Of a stretch of 64,000 bases of DNA, positions 1 through 7,866 are shown in pieces. The number at the start of each line of letters is the position of its first letter. The first letter of the stretch is position 1. A model generated the notes under the pieces. It searched no databases and had not been told where the DNA came from. It saw only the letters and a program-made list of their open reading frames with translations. The stretch is from the NCBI RefSeq assembly GCF_951801035.1, contig NZ_CATOKT010000001.1; one strand, written 5' to 3'. The translations under genes were made by a program, and so were the position numbers. The stretch is from Adlercreutzia sp910585575 (GTDB lineage Bacteria > Actinomycetota > Coriobacteriia > Coriobacteriales > Eggerthellaceae).

Positions 1-41
1 TTCCACTTTTCCCCAAATTTTGTCGAGGTGTCAGTGGAAAA

Positions 42-50
42 AGTGGATAA
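42..50 (-). promoter_or_regulatory. DnaA-box-like site
   Basis: The sequence AGTGGATAA is the reverse complement of TTATCCACT, one mismatch from the consensus DnaA box. A related GTGGAAAA element sits just before it, which suggests a small cluster of boxes continuing beyond the left edge. Confidence 0.45.
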
Positions 51-547
51 CTTGACATCATCCCCGTATGAGCGGTGTAAAACCAACATTGCTCGCCTCT
101 CTGACTATCCACCCCGTTCTACACCTTAACGGTTTACGTCCGCTCATCTTGTAAAGGGTGTTCGTGAAAATTAGCGTTTGAACTGGTATTTCATAATTCA
201 TTCAAACCTTTCTCCTCTCTAAACAAACCTTTGTTCGAAGCTCCGAGGAGAACCGTAAAAACTTCTCAAACAAAGAGCGAAGGAACCGCAGGTGAGTGAC
301 GTGAGGGTTTTTGTCAAGGAAATTCCTCGAAGTTTTTAACCAAATCGGCTTTTTTTCACCACGCCTCCCGTTCAAACAATTCAATGTTTTCCACTTTTAA
401 TGAATAAATTGGGCAAAACTGTGAAATACTTTGGAAATCCCAGTTGATGCTCGTATGAATTTTCAACAATTCCTGAATAACTGGTGAATTATCAACCGCC
501 GCCCCAGAAAACCGCAGGAAACAATAGGTTCCTTAATCGAAACACGC

Positions 548-553
548 TACAAT
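548..553 (+). promoter_or_regulatory. Probable -10 element for the GHKL ATPase gene
   Basis: TACAAT lies about 55 bases before the first start codon. The same hexamer precedes dnaA, dnaB and the dinG-like gene in this window. No good -35 element is visible. Confidence 0.4.
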
Positions 554-608
554 AGCCGTGAAAAGTCCGAAAAACATTGAATGAAACGCTGAACAAAACG
601 GAACAATC

Positions 609-1670
609 TTGGAAACTTTCAACGAACACCCTGAATCCTCTGAAGAGACCGCAAGCGCGGCTCTTTTCGACTACAGCTTCGTCGAAACCACGGGGCGCAT
701 TGCCCTTTACGACGACCTGCGAAGCGCGCCGCGCGTCATCGACATCCCCCCGGGAGAAACGGCGTCCTACATCGAGGCCCTTGCCTCCAACGTCTATGAG
801 CAAGCCCGCGGAGCTGGCGGCTCAATCCCCTACTCGGTCATCCGCGAGGTGTCCGAGAACTTTATTCATGCGCGGTTCCGCGAGGTGGTCGTGTCGATCC
901 TTGATCGAGGTAACACAATTCGTTTCGCCGATCATGGACCGGGAATTCCAGCCAAGGAAAAAGCCCAGATGCCTGGTTTCACCTCAGCGTCCGAGCCCAT
1001 GAAGCAGTACATTCGCGGCGTCGGGTCGGGCCTCCCCCTGGTAAGAGACTACATGGAATCGTTCCGGGGCACTATTACCATCGAGGACAATTTGGGGACG
1101 GGCGCCGTCGTCACGGTCAGCCTCGTTCAAGACCCCCTCGATGACCCCGCTGCGCTGCAGCAGGAAATCCAGCGCGAGCAGGCAGTGCTCGACCAGGGAA
1201 TGGCCGTCGCCCCAGGGATGCCGCCCGCTGCGGCAGGCCAGCCCTTCGTAGCGGCGCCGAACATCGCAGCGGCCCCCAGCCCCGCTCCCGCGAACGTCGC
1301 CTCATACGCCCCCGCGCCCTACCCTGTCGCTCAGCCGGTAGTGCCCGCGGCGCCCGTGGGACAACCCGTGGCCGCTTACCCCGCCGCCGGAGTCGCCACG
1401 GCCTACGGATACCCGGCTCAGCCCGCCTACGGCTATGCCCCTGCAGCGGCCATCGCCGGCCCTCCCCTCTCCGACCGTGAGCGAGAATTCCTCAAGTACT
1501 TCCTCTCGGAGGGGCTGCTCGGCATCACTGATATGAAGAACATCACGGGGCACCCAGGATCCACGGTCCACACCACCATGGAAAAGCTGCAGGAAGCGGG
1601 ATTGATAACCCGCGTGGGCCAGAAGCGCGCCCTCACCCCCTACGGGGAGCAGATCGCGCGGAGCCTGTAG
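609..1670 (+). CDS. GHKL-type ATPase with C-terminal winged helix
   Basis: The protein has 353 residues. The N-terminal 180 residues carry GHKL (histidine-kinase-like) ATPase motifs: an N box (EVSENF), a G1 box (DHGPGI) and a G2 box (GVGSGL). No phosphorylatable histidine or sensor domain is seen, so it resembles stand-alone ATPases of the anti-sigma type more than a kinase. An Ala/Pro/Tyr-rich linker of about 100 residues follows, then about 70 residues with a winged-helix look, including a stretch that reads like a recognition helix (STVHTTMEKLQEAGLI). Translation probably starts at TTG 609; the ribosome binding site is weak, so the start is uncertain. It sits 78 bases before dnaA in the same direction. 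A role in regulating replication or transcription is inference. Confidence 0.7.
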   Translation: METFNEHPESSEETASAALFDYSFVETTGRIALYDDLRSAPRVIDIPPGETASYIEALASNVYEQARGAGGSIPYSVIREVSENFIHARFREVVVSILDRGNTIRFADHGPGIPAKEKAQMPGFTSASEPMKQYIRGVGSGLPLVRDYMESFRGTITIEDNLGTGAVVTVSLVQDPLDDPAALQQEIQREQAVLDQGMAVAPGMPPAAAGQPFVAAPNIAAAPSPAPANVASYAPAPYPVAQPVVPAAPVGQPVAAYPAAGVATAYGYPAQPAYGYAPAAAIAGPPLSDREREFLKYFLSEGLLGITDMKNITGHPGSTVHTTMEKLQEAGLITRVGQKRALTPYGEQIARSL

Positions 1671-1683
1671 CCGCAAGCTCATT

Positions 1684-1692
1684 TGCTACAAT
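1684..1692 (+). promoter_or_regulatory. dnaA promoter, extended -10
   Basis: TG-C-TACAAT lies 57 bases before the dnaA start codon. It fits the extended -10 pattern seen at many genes in the window. No clear -35 is present. Confidence 0.5.
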
Positions 1693-1748
1693 AATGCCCC
1701 TTCGGCAGCAACGGGAAACAACGACCAGAACCCCTACGGGAGAACAAG

Positions 1749-3446
1749 ATGGATAGCGAAAAACTCAACGAACAATGGGCGGGAATATGCTCCCAAGTAA
1801 AAAGCTACCCCGATGTTGACGCGTCCCAGGTCGATGCTTTCTTCTCGCGTCTTGAGCCGCAGGCGATGAGCGCAGGATTTCTCATGCTCACGGCCGACAA
1901 CGACTTTATCAAGAACTGGGTAGAGCAGAACTACGTCGACGTGGTGAAGCGCGCCCTGTTCGATCTTCACGGTACCGTCTTCACCGTGGCCCTTGCTGTG
2001 GACCCGGGCCAGGAGCAGCGGAAAGCCGCTCAAGCGGCAATGCCGGCGCGAGCCGCTGAACCGGTCCCCGCCTACCCAGTCGCCCCGACCGCTTCTATCA
2101 ACCCAGGAGCCGCGCAAGGTACCGCGCGCCCTTACGGTGAAAGCTCTGCGTTCCCGAGCGGCTCCCCCGCGGATCCCTCCATGTCTCTGGGAGACAACCC
2201 TTTCTCGAGCGCAGGCTCTTTCTCCGCGCCCCCTCAAAACCCCGTGAATGGAGGGGCGGGAATGGCGGCTTCGGGGGCACCCTACATGCCCTCCTACGAT
2301 GAAACGGCCCTGGTCGATCACTACTCTCCCGACGCTTCGACGCCCCGTGAAAACGCGGGCACGCCAGGAGCGGCTTCGGCGCGCCCCGGCGGCCCGTCTT
2401 CGACCCTTACCTTCGGTAATTACGTCATCGGCGATTCCAACCGTATGGCTTACTCCATGGCGGTCGAAGTGGCCGAATCTCCTGGTCGCACCCCTTTGAA
2501 CCCGCTGTTTCTGTACGGGAAGAGCGGCCTGGGTAAGACCCATCTCATGCGGGCGATCCAGAACTACGTCGAAGAGACAAGGCCGTCGCTCAAGACCGTC
2601 TACGTGGATTCAGCCGACTTCCTGTCACGCTACACGGAAGCCAGCCTTGCTCACGACCGCGAAAAGGCAAGCTTCAAGAACTTCAAAACCTACTACGAGG
2701 AAGCCGACGTCCTTCTTATCGACGACGTGCAGTACCTGCAGGGCAAGAACCAGACTCTCGATATCGTGTTCCAGCTCTTCAACACCTTGACCAATCAGGG
2801 AAAACAGGTGGTGCTCTCGGCGGACCGCGCACCTAAGAACATCGATATTGACGAGCGCTACACCTCCCGTTTCAACGGCGGCGGCGTCATCGAGATCAAC
2901 CCGCCGGAAATCGAGACGAAGCTGGGCATCGTCAAGTCCTTCATCAACAACTACAGCCAGAACGAGGGATTCGGGCACTTTGAGGTCTCCGACGACGTGC
3001 AGATGTACATCGCGGAAAACTCAAGCTCCAACATTCGCGAGCTGAAAAGCGCGGTTACCAAGGTCATCTATCAGATGACACTCTCCGATCAAGCTGATAT
3101 GACCATCGAGGAAGTGCGCCTGCTGCTACAGAACCACTTTTCCGGAGGCGCCTCCCGTAACTTGGCCGTCAGCGACATCCAGCGCGAAGTAGAAAACTTC
3201 TTCAAGGTGTCCCACAACGACCTCGTAGGACCTAAGCGCGCCCGCTCCATTGTGTACCCGCGCCAAATTGCCATATATCTTTGCCGGCAGCTGCTTGATC
3301 TGCCCTACCAGGACATTGGCCTCAAGTTCAACCGTGACCATACGACGGCCATGCACTCGGTCTCTATGGTCGAGGAGATGATGAAAAAAGACCGCGGCGT
3401 GCAGGAGGAAATAGAAGCACTGCGCAAAAGAATCCGCGAGCTTTAG
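1749..3446 (+). CDS. dnaA: Chromosomal replication initiator protein DnaA
   Basis: DnaA binds DnaA boxes at oriC and opens the duplex for DnaB loading. The 565-residue protein is longer than the usual 440 to 480 because domain II (about residues 90 to 220) is a long Ala/Pro/Ser-rich linker. Domain I occupies about residues 1 to 90. Domain III has Walker A GKSGLGKT at 257-264 and Walker B LLIDDVQ soon after. Domain IV ends with the DnaA signature FNRDHTTAMHSV around residue 527. The ATG at 1749 follows a GGGAG ribosome binding site. The next gene downstream is rpmH, not dnaN, so dnaN is not in the usual dnaA-dnaN operon here. Confidence 0.98.
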   Translation: MDSEKLNEQWAGICSQVKSYPDVDASQVDAFFSRLEPQAMSAGFLMLTADNDFIKNWVEQNYVDVVKRALFDLHGTVFTVALAVDPGQEQRKAAQAAMPARAAEPVPAYPVAPTASINPGAAQGTARPYGESSAFPSGSPADPSMSLGDNPFSSAGSFSAPPQNPVNGGAGMAASGAPYMPSYDETALVDHYSPDASTPRENAGTPGAASARPGGPSSTLTFGNYVIGDSNRMAYSMAVEVAESPGRTPLNPLFLYGKSGLGKTHLMRAIQNYVEETRPSLKTVYVDSADFLSRYTEASLAHDREKASFKNFKTYYEEADVLLIDDVQYLQGKNQTLDIVFQLFNTLTNQGKQVVLSADRAPKNIDIDERYTSRFNGGGVIEINPPEIETKLGIVKSFINNYSQNEGFGHFEVSDDVQMYIAENSSSNIRELKSAVTKVIYQMTLSDQADMTIEEVRLLLQNHFSGGASRNLAVSDIQREVENFFKVSHNDLVGPKRARSIVYPRQIAIYLCRQLLDLPYQDIGLKFNRDHTTAMHSVSMVEEMMKKDRGVQEEIEALRKRIREL

Positions 3447-3730
3447 TGCAAAACTAAGAGGATTAACGGGGAAAACGACGGGTACAACTCAGGTTTTATC
3501 CACGAACTCGGGAGAACTCTCCTAGGGGCAGAGAAGCCCCGGGTGGAAGTTCGGTACAGATTGCCCACGAGTTAGGAACGGTAAAAATAAAGGATCTACC
3601 AGCGAAAAGACCTGGTTTGCCACAAAATCACCGTGCTTATTGATACAACTAATGGAGAAATACTATTTCAAGAAAACTGAGCTTCTTGTCCCGTCGCCCT
3701 AACCAACCATGGATTCAACCTAAAGGCCCG
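3447..3730. other. Structured non-coding gap between dnaA and rpmH
   Basis: No gene is present. A DnaA box (TTATCCACG, 3496-3504) is followed by three nested inverted repeats: AACTCG 3505-3510 with CGAGTT 3568-3573, GAACT 3514-3518 with AGTTC 3548-3552, and GGGGC 3525-3529 with GCCCC 3536-3540. No U tract follows, so it does not look like a simple terminator. From about 3580 to 3690 the sequence is AT-rich. This could be part of the origin (DnaA box plus unwinding element), or the 3' end of the dnaA transcript. Confidence 0.5.
3496..3504 (+). promoter_or_regulatory. DnaA box
   Basis: TTATCCACG matches the DnaA box in 8 of 9 positions and lies 50 bases after the dnaA stop codon. Confidence 0.55.
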
Positions 3731-3758
3731 TTGACACGGGTTGTTTGTGGTATATAAT
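3731..3758 (+). promoter_or_regulatory. rpmH promoter
   Basis: A near-perfect housekeeping promoter: TTGACA at 3731-3736, a 16-base spacer, then TATAAT at 3753-3758. It is the strongest promoter-like sequence I saw in the window and fits the highly expressed rpmH-rnpA block. Confidence 0.85.
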
Positions 3759-3797
3759 CGGAAAGCTACTCTTTGAACCACGAAAGGGAAAGAAACA

Positions 3798-3932
3798 ATG
3801 AAACGCACCTACCAACCCAACAAACGCAAGCGCGCCAAGTGCCACGGCTTCCGTGCCCGCATGGCCACCAAGGGCGGCCGCGCTGTTCTCGCTTCTCGTC
3901 GTGCTAAGGGGCGCAAGCGCCTGACGGTCTAG
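3798..3932 (+). CDS. rpmH: Ribosomal protein L34
   Basis: The gene encodes 44 residues beginning MKRTYQPNKRKRAK, the typical L34 N-terminus, followed by a very basic chain with GFRARMATKGGR, as in the family. L34 is a small protein of the 50S subunit. The ATG follows an AAGGGAAAG sequence. Its stop codon lies inside the ribosome binding region of rnpA, the usual tight rpmH-rnpA coupling. Confidence 0.97.
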   Translation: MKRTYQPNKRKRAKCHGFRARMATKGGRAVLASRRAKGRKRLTV

Positions 3933-3943
3933 GAGAAGCCAGG

Positions 3944-4336
3944 TTGGAAACTATTAAATCCAGCACTGATATCTCCGAACTCTTCGCTAAGGGAAAACGA
4001 ATTAAGACACCATTCGTTACCTTTATCGTAGGTAAGCACTCTCCAGAGAAGTCCTCTCGAGACGATGAGCGACACGGCCCTTCCGGTCGTGTCGCTTTTA
4101 TTGCAGGCAAAAAACTCGGTAATGCGGTGTGGCGCAACGCCGCCAAGCGCCGCATGCGGGCTCTTTGTCGTGAGCTCGAAGGGCCTTGGCATGGATACGA
4201 CGTTGTATTTCTCGCAAAGTCGAATATCTGCCAAGCTTCTTATAGTAAAGTGCTGAAGACGTGCGAAGAGGCGCTTAGGCGTCTTGGTGCTAGCGAGGAA
4301 GGCCGTAAGGTTGGAGAGGGCTCTCAAGATCATTAA
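3944..4336 (+). CDS. rnpA: Ribonuclease P protein component
   Basis: This is the protein subunit that helps the RNase P RNA mature tRNA 5' ends. The 130-residue chain has the family signature GNAVWRNAAKRRMRALCRE at about residues 59 to 77 (the RNR region, here with WRN). It starts at TTG 3944, 11 bases after the rpmH stop, behind an AGGAG ribosome binding site. The 3' end overlaps yidD. The last 20 residues are unconserved and polar. Confidence 0.95.
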   Translation: METIKSSTDISELFAKGKRIKTPFVTFIVGKHSPEKSSRDDERHGPSGRVAFIAGKKLGNAVWRNAAKRRMRALCRELEGPWHGYDVVFLAKSNICQASYSKVLKTCEEALRRLGASEEGRKVGEGSQDH

Positions 4337-4553
4337 GCAATTCCCAACGCTTTTAGCGGTGGGAATTATTATGTTCTACCGGGCCGCTATTTCCCCTATG
4401 CTTCCAGCTTCGTGCCGCTTCGTGCCCACCTGTTCTGAGTACGGCCTTATCGCTTTTAAGCGCTACGGCTTCCGCAAGGGGTTTGTGCTCACTGCGAAGA
4501 GGATTCTGAAATGCCACCCCGGAGGCCCTTCTGGTTACGATCCCGTACCCTAG
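4311..4553 (+). CDS. yidD: Membrane protein insertion efficiency factor YidD
   Basis: YidD is a small membrane-associated protein encoded between rnpA and yidC in most bacteria and assists YidC-mediated insertion. The family pattern is clear: FYRAAISPMLPASCRFVPTC followed by SEYGL and KCHPGG. I choose TTG 4311, preceded by GAGGAAGG at eight bases, giving 80 residues, the normal family size. TTG 4284 or GTG 4287 in the same frame would add nine or eight residues. It overlaps the end of rnpA by 26 bases. Confidence 0.9.
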   Translation: MERALKIIKQFPTLLAVGIIMFYRAAISPMLPASCRFVPTCSEYGLIAFKRYGFRKGFVLTAKRILKCHPGGPSGYDPVP

Positions 4554-4591
4554 GGTCTTCTTCGAGACGACGATAGAGAAGGAAACACGCT

Positions 4592-5368
4592 ATGTGGGAC
4601 ATCTTTAAGGATTGGATCTTCGATGTTATCCAGTTCTTCTATGGGTTTTGCCATGACTGGGGCCTTGCTATCATCGTGGTCACCATCATCTTCCGTATCA
4701 TCGTGGCGCCTCTCATGCATAAGCAGGCGCGTTCTTCCTACGATATGCAGAAGGTGCAGCCTAAGATTCAGGCTCTGAAAGACCGCTTCCCCGACGACCC
4801 CACTCGTCAGTCCCAGGAAATGCAGAAGATCTATGCGGAGATGAAGTTCAATCCCTTGGCGGGTTGCCTCCCCATCCTGCTGCAGATGCCTATCTTCATT
4901 GCTCTTTTCCAGGTTCTTCGCGAGATGGGTGACCGTGTTCAGGACAGCTCCTACAGCTTCTACAACCTGGTTCCGAATCTGGTTACCACTCCTTCGCAAG
5001 CTTTCGGCGAGGGTTTTGGAACATTTGTTCCTTATCTTATCCTTATGATTATCTTCGCTGGCGCCACGTTCCTTCCTATGATTCTCCAGCAGTTGCGCAC
5101 TGAGAACACTCAGCAGCGCAACCAAACGCTCCTGATGGGCGGCATCATGTCCCTTATGATGCTGTGGATCTCTTGGGGCTCCCCCGCTGGCGTATTGCTG
5201 TTCTGGGGCGTGTCTTCGCTGATCGGTGTTGCCCAGAATCAGTTGACCCTGGCTCATTGCCGTGCTCAGGATCGTAAGAAGGCTGAGGAAGAGGCGCTGG
5301 TCGTGAAGCCGGTAGAGGTGAATGTTACTCGCAAAGAGAAGAAGCCTCGTCCGAAGAAGAAGCGCTAA
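4592..5368 (+). CDS. yidC: Membrane protein insertase YidC/Oxa1
   Basis: The 258-residue protein is the short Gram-positive form of YidC, which inserts proteins into the cytoplasmic membrane alone or with SecYEG. It has a first hydrophobic segment from about residue 20, an amphipathic region (SYDMQKVQPKIQALKDRF), the conserved NPLAGCLPILLQMPIFIALF segment and further transmembrane stretches. The C-terminus is strongly basic (KEKKPRPKKKR), as in ribosome-interacting YidC tails. It starts at ATG 4592 with GAGAAGGAAA upstream. A parS-like terminator follows. Confidence 0.95.
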   Translation: MWDIFKDWIFDVIQFFYGFCHDWGLAIIVVTIIFRIIVAPLMHKQARSSYDMQKVQPKIQALKDRFPDDPTRQSQEMQKIYAEMKFNPLAGCLPILLQMPIFIALFQVLREMGDRVQDSSYSFYNLVPNLVTTPSQAFGEGFGTFVPYLILMIIFAGATFLPMILQQLRTENTQQRNQTLLMGGIMSLMMLWISWGSPAGVLLFWGVSSLIGVAQNQLTLAHCRAQDRKKAEEEALVVKPVEVNVTRKEKKPRPKKKR

Positions 5369-5380
5369 CTCTTGTTGTCC

Positions 5381-5415
5381 AAGGGCATTGTTTCACATGA
5401 AACAATGCCCTTCTT
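5381..5415 (+). terminator. yidC terminator containing a parS-like site
   Basis: A hairpin with 15-base arms (AAGGGCATTGTTTCA and its complement, 5381-5412) separated by CA is followed by TTCTTTG. The central 16 bases (5389-5404, TGTTTCACATGAAACA) differ from the parS consensus TGTTTCACGTGAAACA at one position, so the same DNA may serve as a transcription terminator and a ParB site. Confidence 0.7.
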
Positions 5416-5469
5416 TGTTCGCAGATCCCCTGTGTCCGCTGCGAAAGATATTTAGGTGAGGAGTTTGTC

Positions 5470-6036
5470 ATGACTGAGGAGTTCACTGAAACGGTCGTAG
5501 AGGATAACGCCAGTGAAGAAACGGTTGTTCCAGAGACCGCTGCCGAAGGCGACGACGAGCTGGTTGTTACTGACGAGATGCTCGACAATATTGCCGACAC
5601 TGCCATTGCTGCCCTCCAGGATATTTTGCAGTACTTCAATGTGGGTGATGTCACCATTGATGAGTACGAGGGCGAAGAGGGCGAGCTGATTCTTGACATT
5701 AGCGGTGACGACATGGCGGTTCTCATCGGGCGCCACGGTAAGACACTGGATGCCCTTCAATTCATTGTTTCAATGATTACCATTCGCACTATGGGATTCC
5801 GCTATCCAGTGGTCGTTGATGTTGAGGGTTACAAGAACCGTCAGCGTCAGAAACTGGAGTCCATCGCTCACTCTTCCGCTAATCGTGCAGCGAGTCAGCA
5901 CCGGAAGGTCGGTCTTCGTCCTATGTCTCCCTACGAGCGCCGCATCGTCCATATCGCTTTGCGCGACGACGATCGCGTAGAGACGATCTCCGAGGGTGAG
6001 GGGTCTGCCCGTCACGTCGTTGTCGTTCCGCGCTAG
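5470..6036 (+). CDS. jag: Jag/KhpB RNA-binding protein
   Basis: Jag (SpoIIIJ-associated, KhpB) is an RNA-binding protein encoded after yidC. The 188-residue chain starts with about 50 acidic residues in place of the full Jag N-domain. It then has a KH domain with the GxxG loop (IGRHGKTLDALQ) and a C-terminal R3H domain (RPMSPYERRIVHIAL, then the RVET and HVVVVPR parts). The start at ATG 5470 has GAGGAG upstream. A strong terminator separates it from rsmG. Confidence 0.92.
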   Translation: MTEEFTETVVEDNASEETVVPETAAEGDDELVVTDEMLDNIADTAIAALQDILQYFNVGDVTIDEYEGEEGELILDISGDDMAVLIGRHGKTLDALQFIVSMITIRTMGFRYPVVVDVEGYKNRQRQKLESIAHSSANRAASQHRKVGLRPMSPYERRIVHIALRDDDRVETISEGEGSARHVVVVPR

Positions 6037-6050
6037 AAATGTGTTTTGGA

Positions 6051-6086
6051 AAGAGGGGGCTTCTGCGCCCCCTCTTTATATTTTTC
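6051..6086 (+). terminator. Intrinsic terminator after jag
   Basis: AAGAGGGGGC (6051-6060) pairs with GCCCCCTCTT (6067-6076) around a six-base loop and is followed by ATATTTTTC. It rules out the longer rsmG reading frame that would begin inside it at 6046. Confidence 0.85.
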
Positions 6087-6099
6087 TGAGAGAGGGTCT

Positions 6100-6774
6100 A
6101 TGGCTCCTGAAAAAGCGAGAGAGGAAGTCGAGCGGTATCTCGACGGTATTCTTGAGATCAACAAGACAACGAACCTTACTCGCATTACGTCACGGGACGA
6201 TGCTTTGATGTTGCATATCGAGGACTCTCTAGTTGGATTGCCTGAAATAGAGGACGCCCCTGAAGGCGACTATGCTGATTTAGGTTCCGGAGGTGGTTTC
6301 CCCGGGGTCCCGATCGCTCTCTACAGTGGTAGGAACACCCTTCTCGTCGATTCGGTTAAGAAGAAAATGAGGCTTGTTAAGGAGCTTGTCGACGAGTTGG
6401 GTCATGGCGACCAGATTTCAGTCTATGATGGTCGCATTGAAGATTTGGCTCTTCAGAAGAAAGGTCAGTTCTCTGTGGTGACTGCCCGAGCTTTGTCTCG
6501 GCTTGTTTCTTTGCTTGAGCTGTCCTCACCTCTGCTTCGTCGTCATGGCCGTCTCGTATGCTACAAAGCTGATATCTCTCCTGAAGAGCTTGAGGAAGCC
6601 GATGCCATAGCCGATCTTGTAGGGATGAAGCTGGTTTCCCGGAGAGATGTCCTCTTAAGCGATGGTGAAACAAAAAGAACAATCTTGGTTTATGAAAAAG
6701 TTTCATCTCCTCGTCTGAAGTTGCCTCGCCGGGTTGGTATGGCACAGAAAAATCCTTTACGTCCGCGCTCTTGA
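6100..6774 (+). CDS. rsmG: 16S rRNA (guanine527-N7)-methyltransferase RsmG
   Basis: RsmG (GidB) methylates G527 of 16S rRNA using S-adenosylmethionine. The AdoMet-binding motif is DLGSGGGFPGVPIAL, and the NLTRI motif in the N-terminal part is also typical. The frame is open from 6046, but the first 18 codons would lie in a terminator; ATG 6100 follows GAGAGAGGG and gives 224 residues, close to the usual size. The C-terminus is basic. A perfect parS begins on the base after the stop codon. Confidence 0.94.
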   Translation: MAPEKAREEVERYLDGILEINKTTNLTRITSRDDALMLHIEDSLVGLPEIEDAPEGDYADLGSGGGFPGVPIALYSGRNTLLVDSVKKKMRLVKELVDELGHGDQISVYDGRIEDLALQKKGQFSVVTARALSRLVSLLELSSPLLRRHGRLVCYKADISPEELEEADAIADLVGMKLVSRRDVLLSDGETKRTILVYEKVSSPRLKLPRRVGMAQKNPLRPRS

Positions 6775-6790
6775 TGTTTCACGTGAAACA
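6775..6790. promoter_or_regulatory. parS site (perfect)
   Basis: TGTTTCACGTGAAACA, the full 16-base consensus palindrome recognised by ParB/Spo0J, lies between rsmG and parA. Confidence 0.95.
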
Positions 6791-6843
6791 TCAATCTTTT
6801 CACCCATCTCTTGTTAAGCATCGCTCTGAGATTGATCGAGCGA

Positions 6844-6852
6844 TGATATACT
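6844..6852 (+). promoter_or_regulatory. parA promoter, extended -10
   Basis: TG-A-TATACT lies 27 bases before the chosen parA start and 53 bases after the parS palindrome. ParB bound at parS could affect it; that is inference. Confidence 0.5.
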
Positions 6853-6879
6853 GTGCTGCACTTATGGAAGGAGGTTCCT

Positions 6880-7866
6880 GTGGGATTTTTTGATGGTCTT
6901 AAACGGGACAACAAACAAAATCAGACTATCAGCCCCGAGGAAGTTGCACCAGTTGAGCAAGAGGTGCCGGAAAACGCAGGGTTTGATGATCCAGAAGATA
7001 TTGAGGTGCTCGTGCGAGAGGTTGACACTTCTTATTCCGAGCCTGCTCCTTCCAAGCCTTTGAAATCGTTTAAAGATAAGGCTCCGGTTCAGCATGTTGT
7101 AGGACACACGAAAATTATCGCCATTATCAACCAGAAGGGCGGTGTCGGTAAATCTACGACTGCTATCAATCTGGGTGCCGCTTTGGGGGAGATGGGGAAA
7201 CAAGTGCTTCTTGTTGACCTGGATCCGCAGGGGAATGCTTCAAGTGGCCTTGGCGTAGACAAATCGCTCATTCAGCAATGCATCTACGACGTCCTTCTTA
7301 ATGATGTGCCGATCGAGGACGTTATTATTCCTGATATATCTCAAGGTTTGGATATTGCACCGGCTACCATCAACCTTGCTGGCGCAGAGGTAGAGCTAGT
7401 ATCAGAGATGGCCCGAGAGAACCGTCTTAAGGACGCCGTGGGAAGCATGAGGGGTCGTTATGACTTTATCCTCATCGACTGCCCGCCTTCGCTTGGTTTG
7501 CTGACAGTGAATGCTTTGGTCGCCGCCGACAAGCTTCTCATTCCTATTCAGTGCGAGTACTATGCGCTGGAAGGTGTGACAAAACTTCTTGAATCAATGA
7601 AACGTGTCAAATCGCGCCTGAATCCAACCCTTGATATCTACGGTATCCTGCTGACTATGTATGACTCGCGCACAACGCTCTCAAAGCAGGTGGTTGATGA
7701 AGTGCGCGAGTACTTTGGCCGACTGGTGTTCTCAACGCCGATTCCCCGCACGGTAAAACTTTCTGAGGCGCCGAGTTTTGGTCAGGCTATTACCCAATAC
7801 GACCCGAAGGGACGGGGTTCCCTTGCTTATATCGAACTTGCAAAGGAAGTGATTGCTCGTGGCTAA
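6880..7866 (+). CDS. parA: Chromosome partitioning ATPase ParA (Soj)
   Basis: ParA ATPases drive origin segregation together with ParB-parS. The deviant Walker A KGGVGKST is at residues 86-93, and other family motifs follow (LLVDLDPQGNASSGLG, LIDCPPSLG). About 80 residues before the ATPase domain are acidic and probably disordered; typical Soj lacks them. The start is GTG 6880, five bases after a perfect AAGGAGG, giving 328 residues; the frame is open from 6853, but no ribosome binding site supports that start. The 3' end overlaps parB by eight bases. Confidence 0.96.
   Translation: MGFFDGLKRDNKQNQTISPEEVAPVEQEVPENAGFDDPEDIEVLVREVDTSYSEPAPSKPLKSFKDKAPVQHVVGHTKIIAIINQKGGVGKSTTAINLGAALGEMGKQVLLVDLDPQGNASSGLGVDKSLIQQCIYDVLLNDVPIEDVIIPDISQGLDIAPATINLAGAEVELVSEMARENRLKDAVGSMRGRYDFILIDCPPSLGLLTVNALVAADKLLIPIQCEYYALEGVTKLLESMKRVKSRLNPTLDIYGILLTMYDSRTTLSKQVVDEVREYFGRLVFSTPIPRTVKLSEAPSFGQAITQYDPKGRGSLAYIELAKEVIARG

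Larger units (their letters stand above)
1..608. other. Non-coding left edge, probably part of oriC
   Basis: No convincing gene is visible. The stretch is AT-rich compared with the rest of the window and has several sequences close to the DnaA box TTATCCACA: the reverse complement at 42-50 (AGTGGATAA, 8 of 9), CTATCCACC at 105-113 (7 of 9) and TTATCAACC near 488-496 (7 of 9). Because it lies just upstream of the dnaA locus, it may be part of the replication origin. The window cuts it on the left, so the origin cannot be delimited. The short open frames here are low-complexity and have no ribosome binding sites. Confidence 0.5.
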
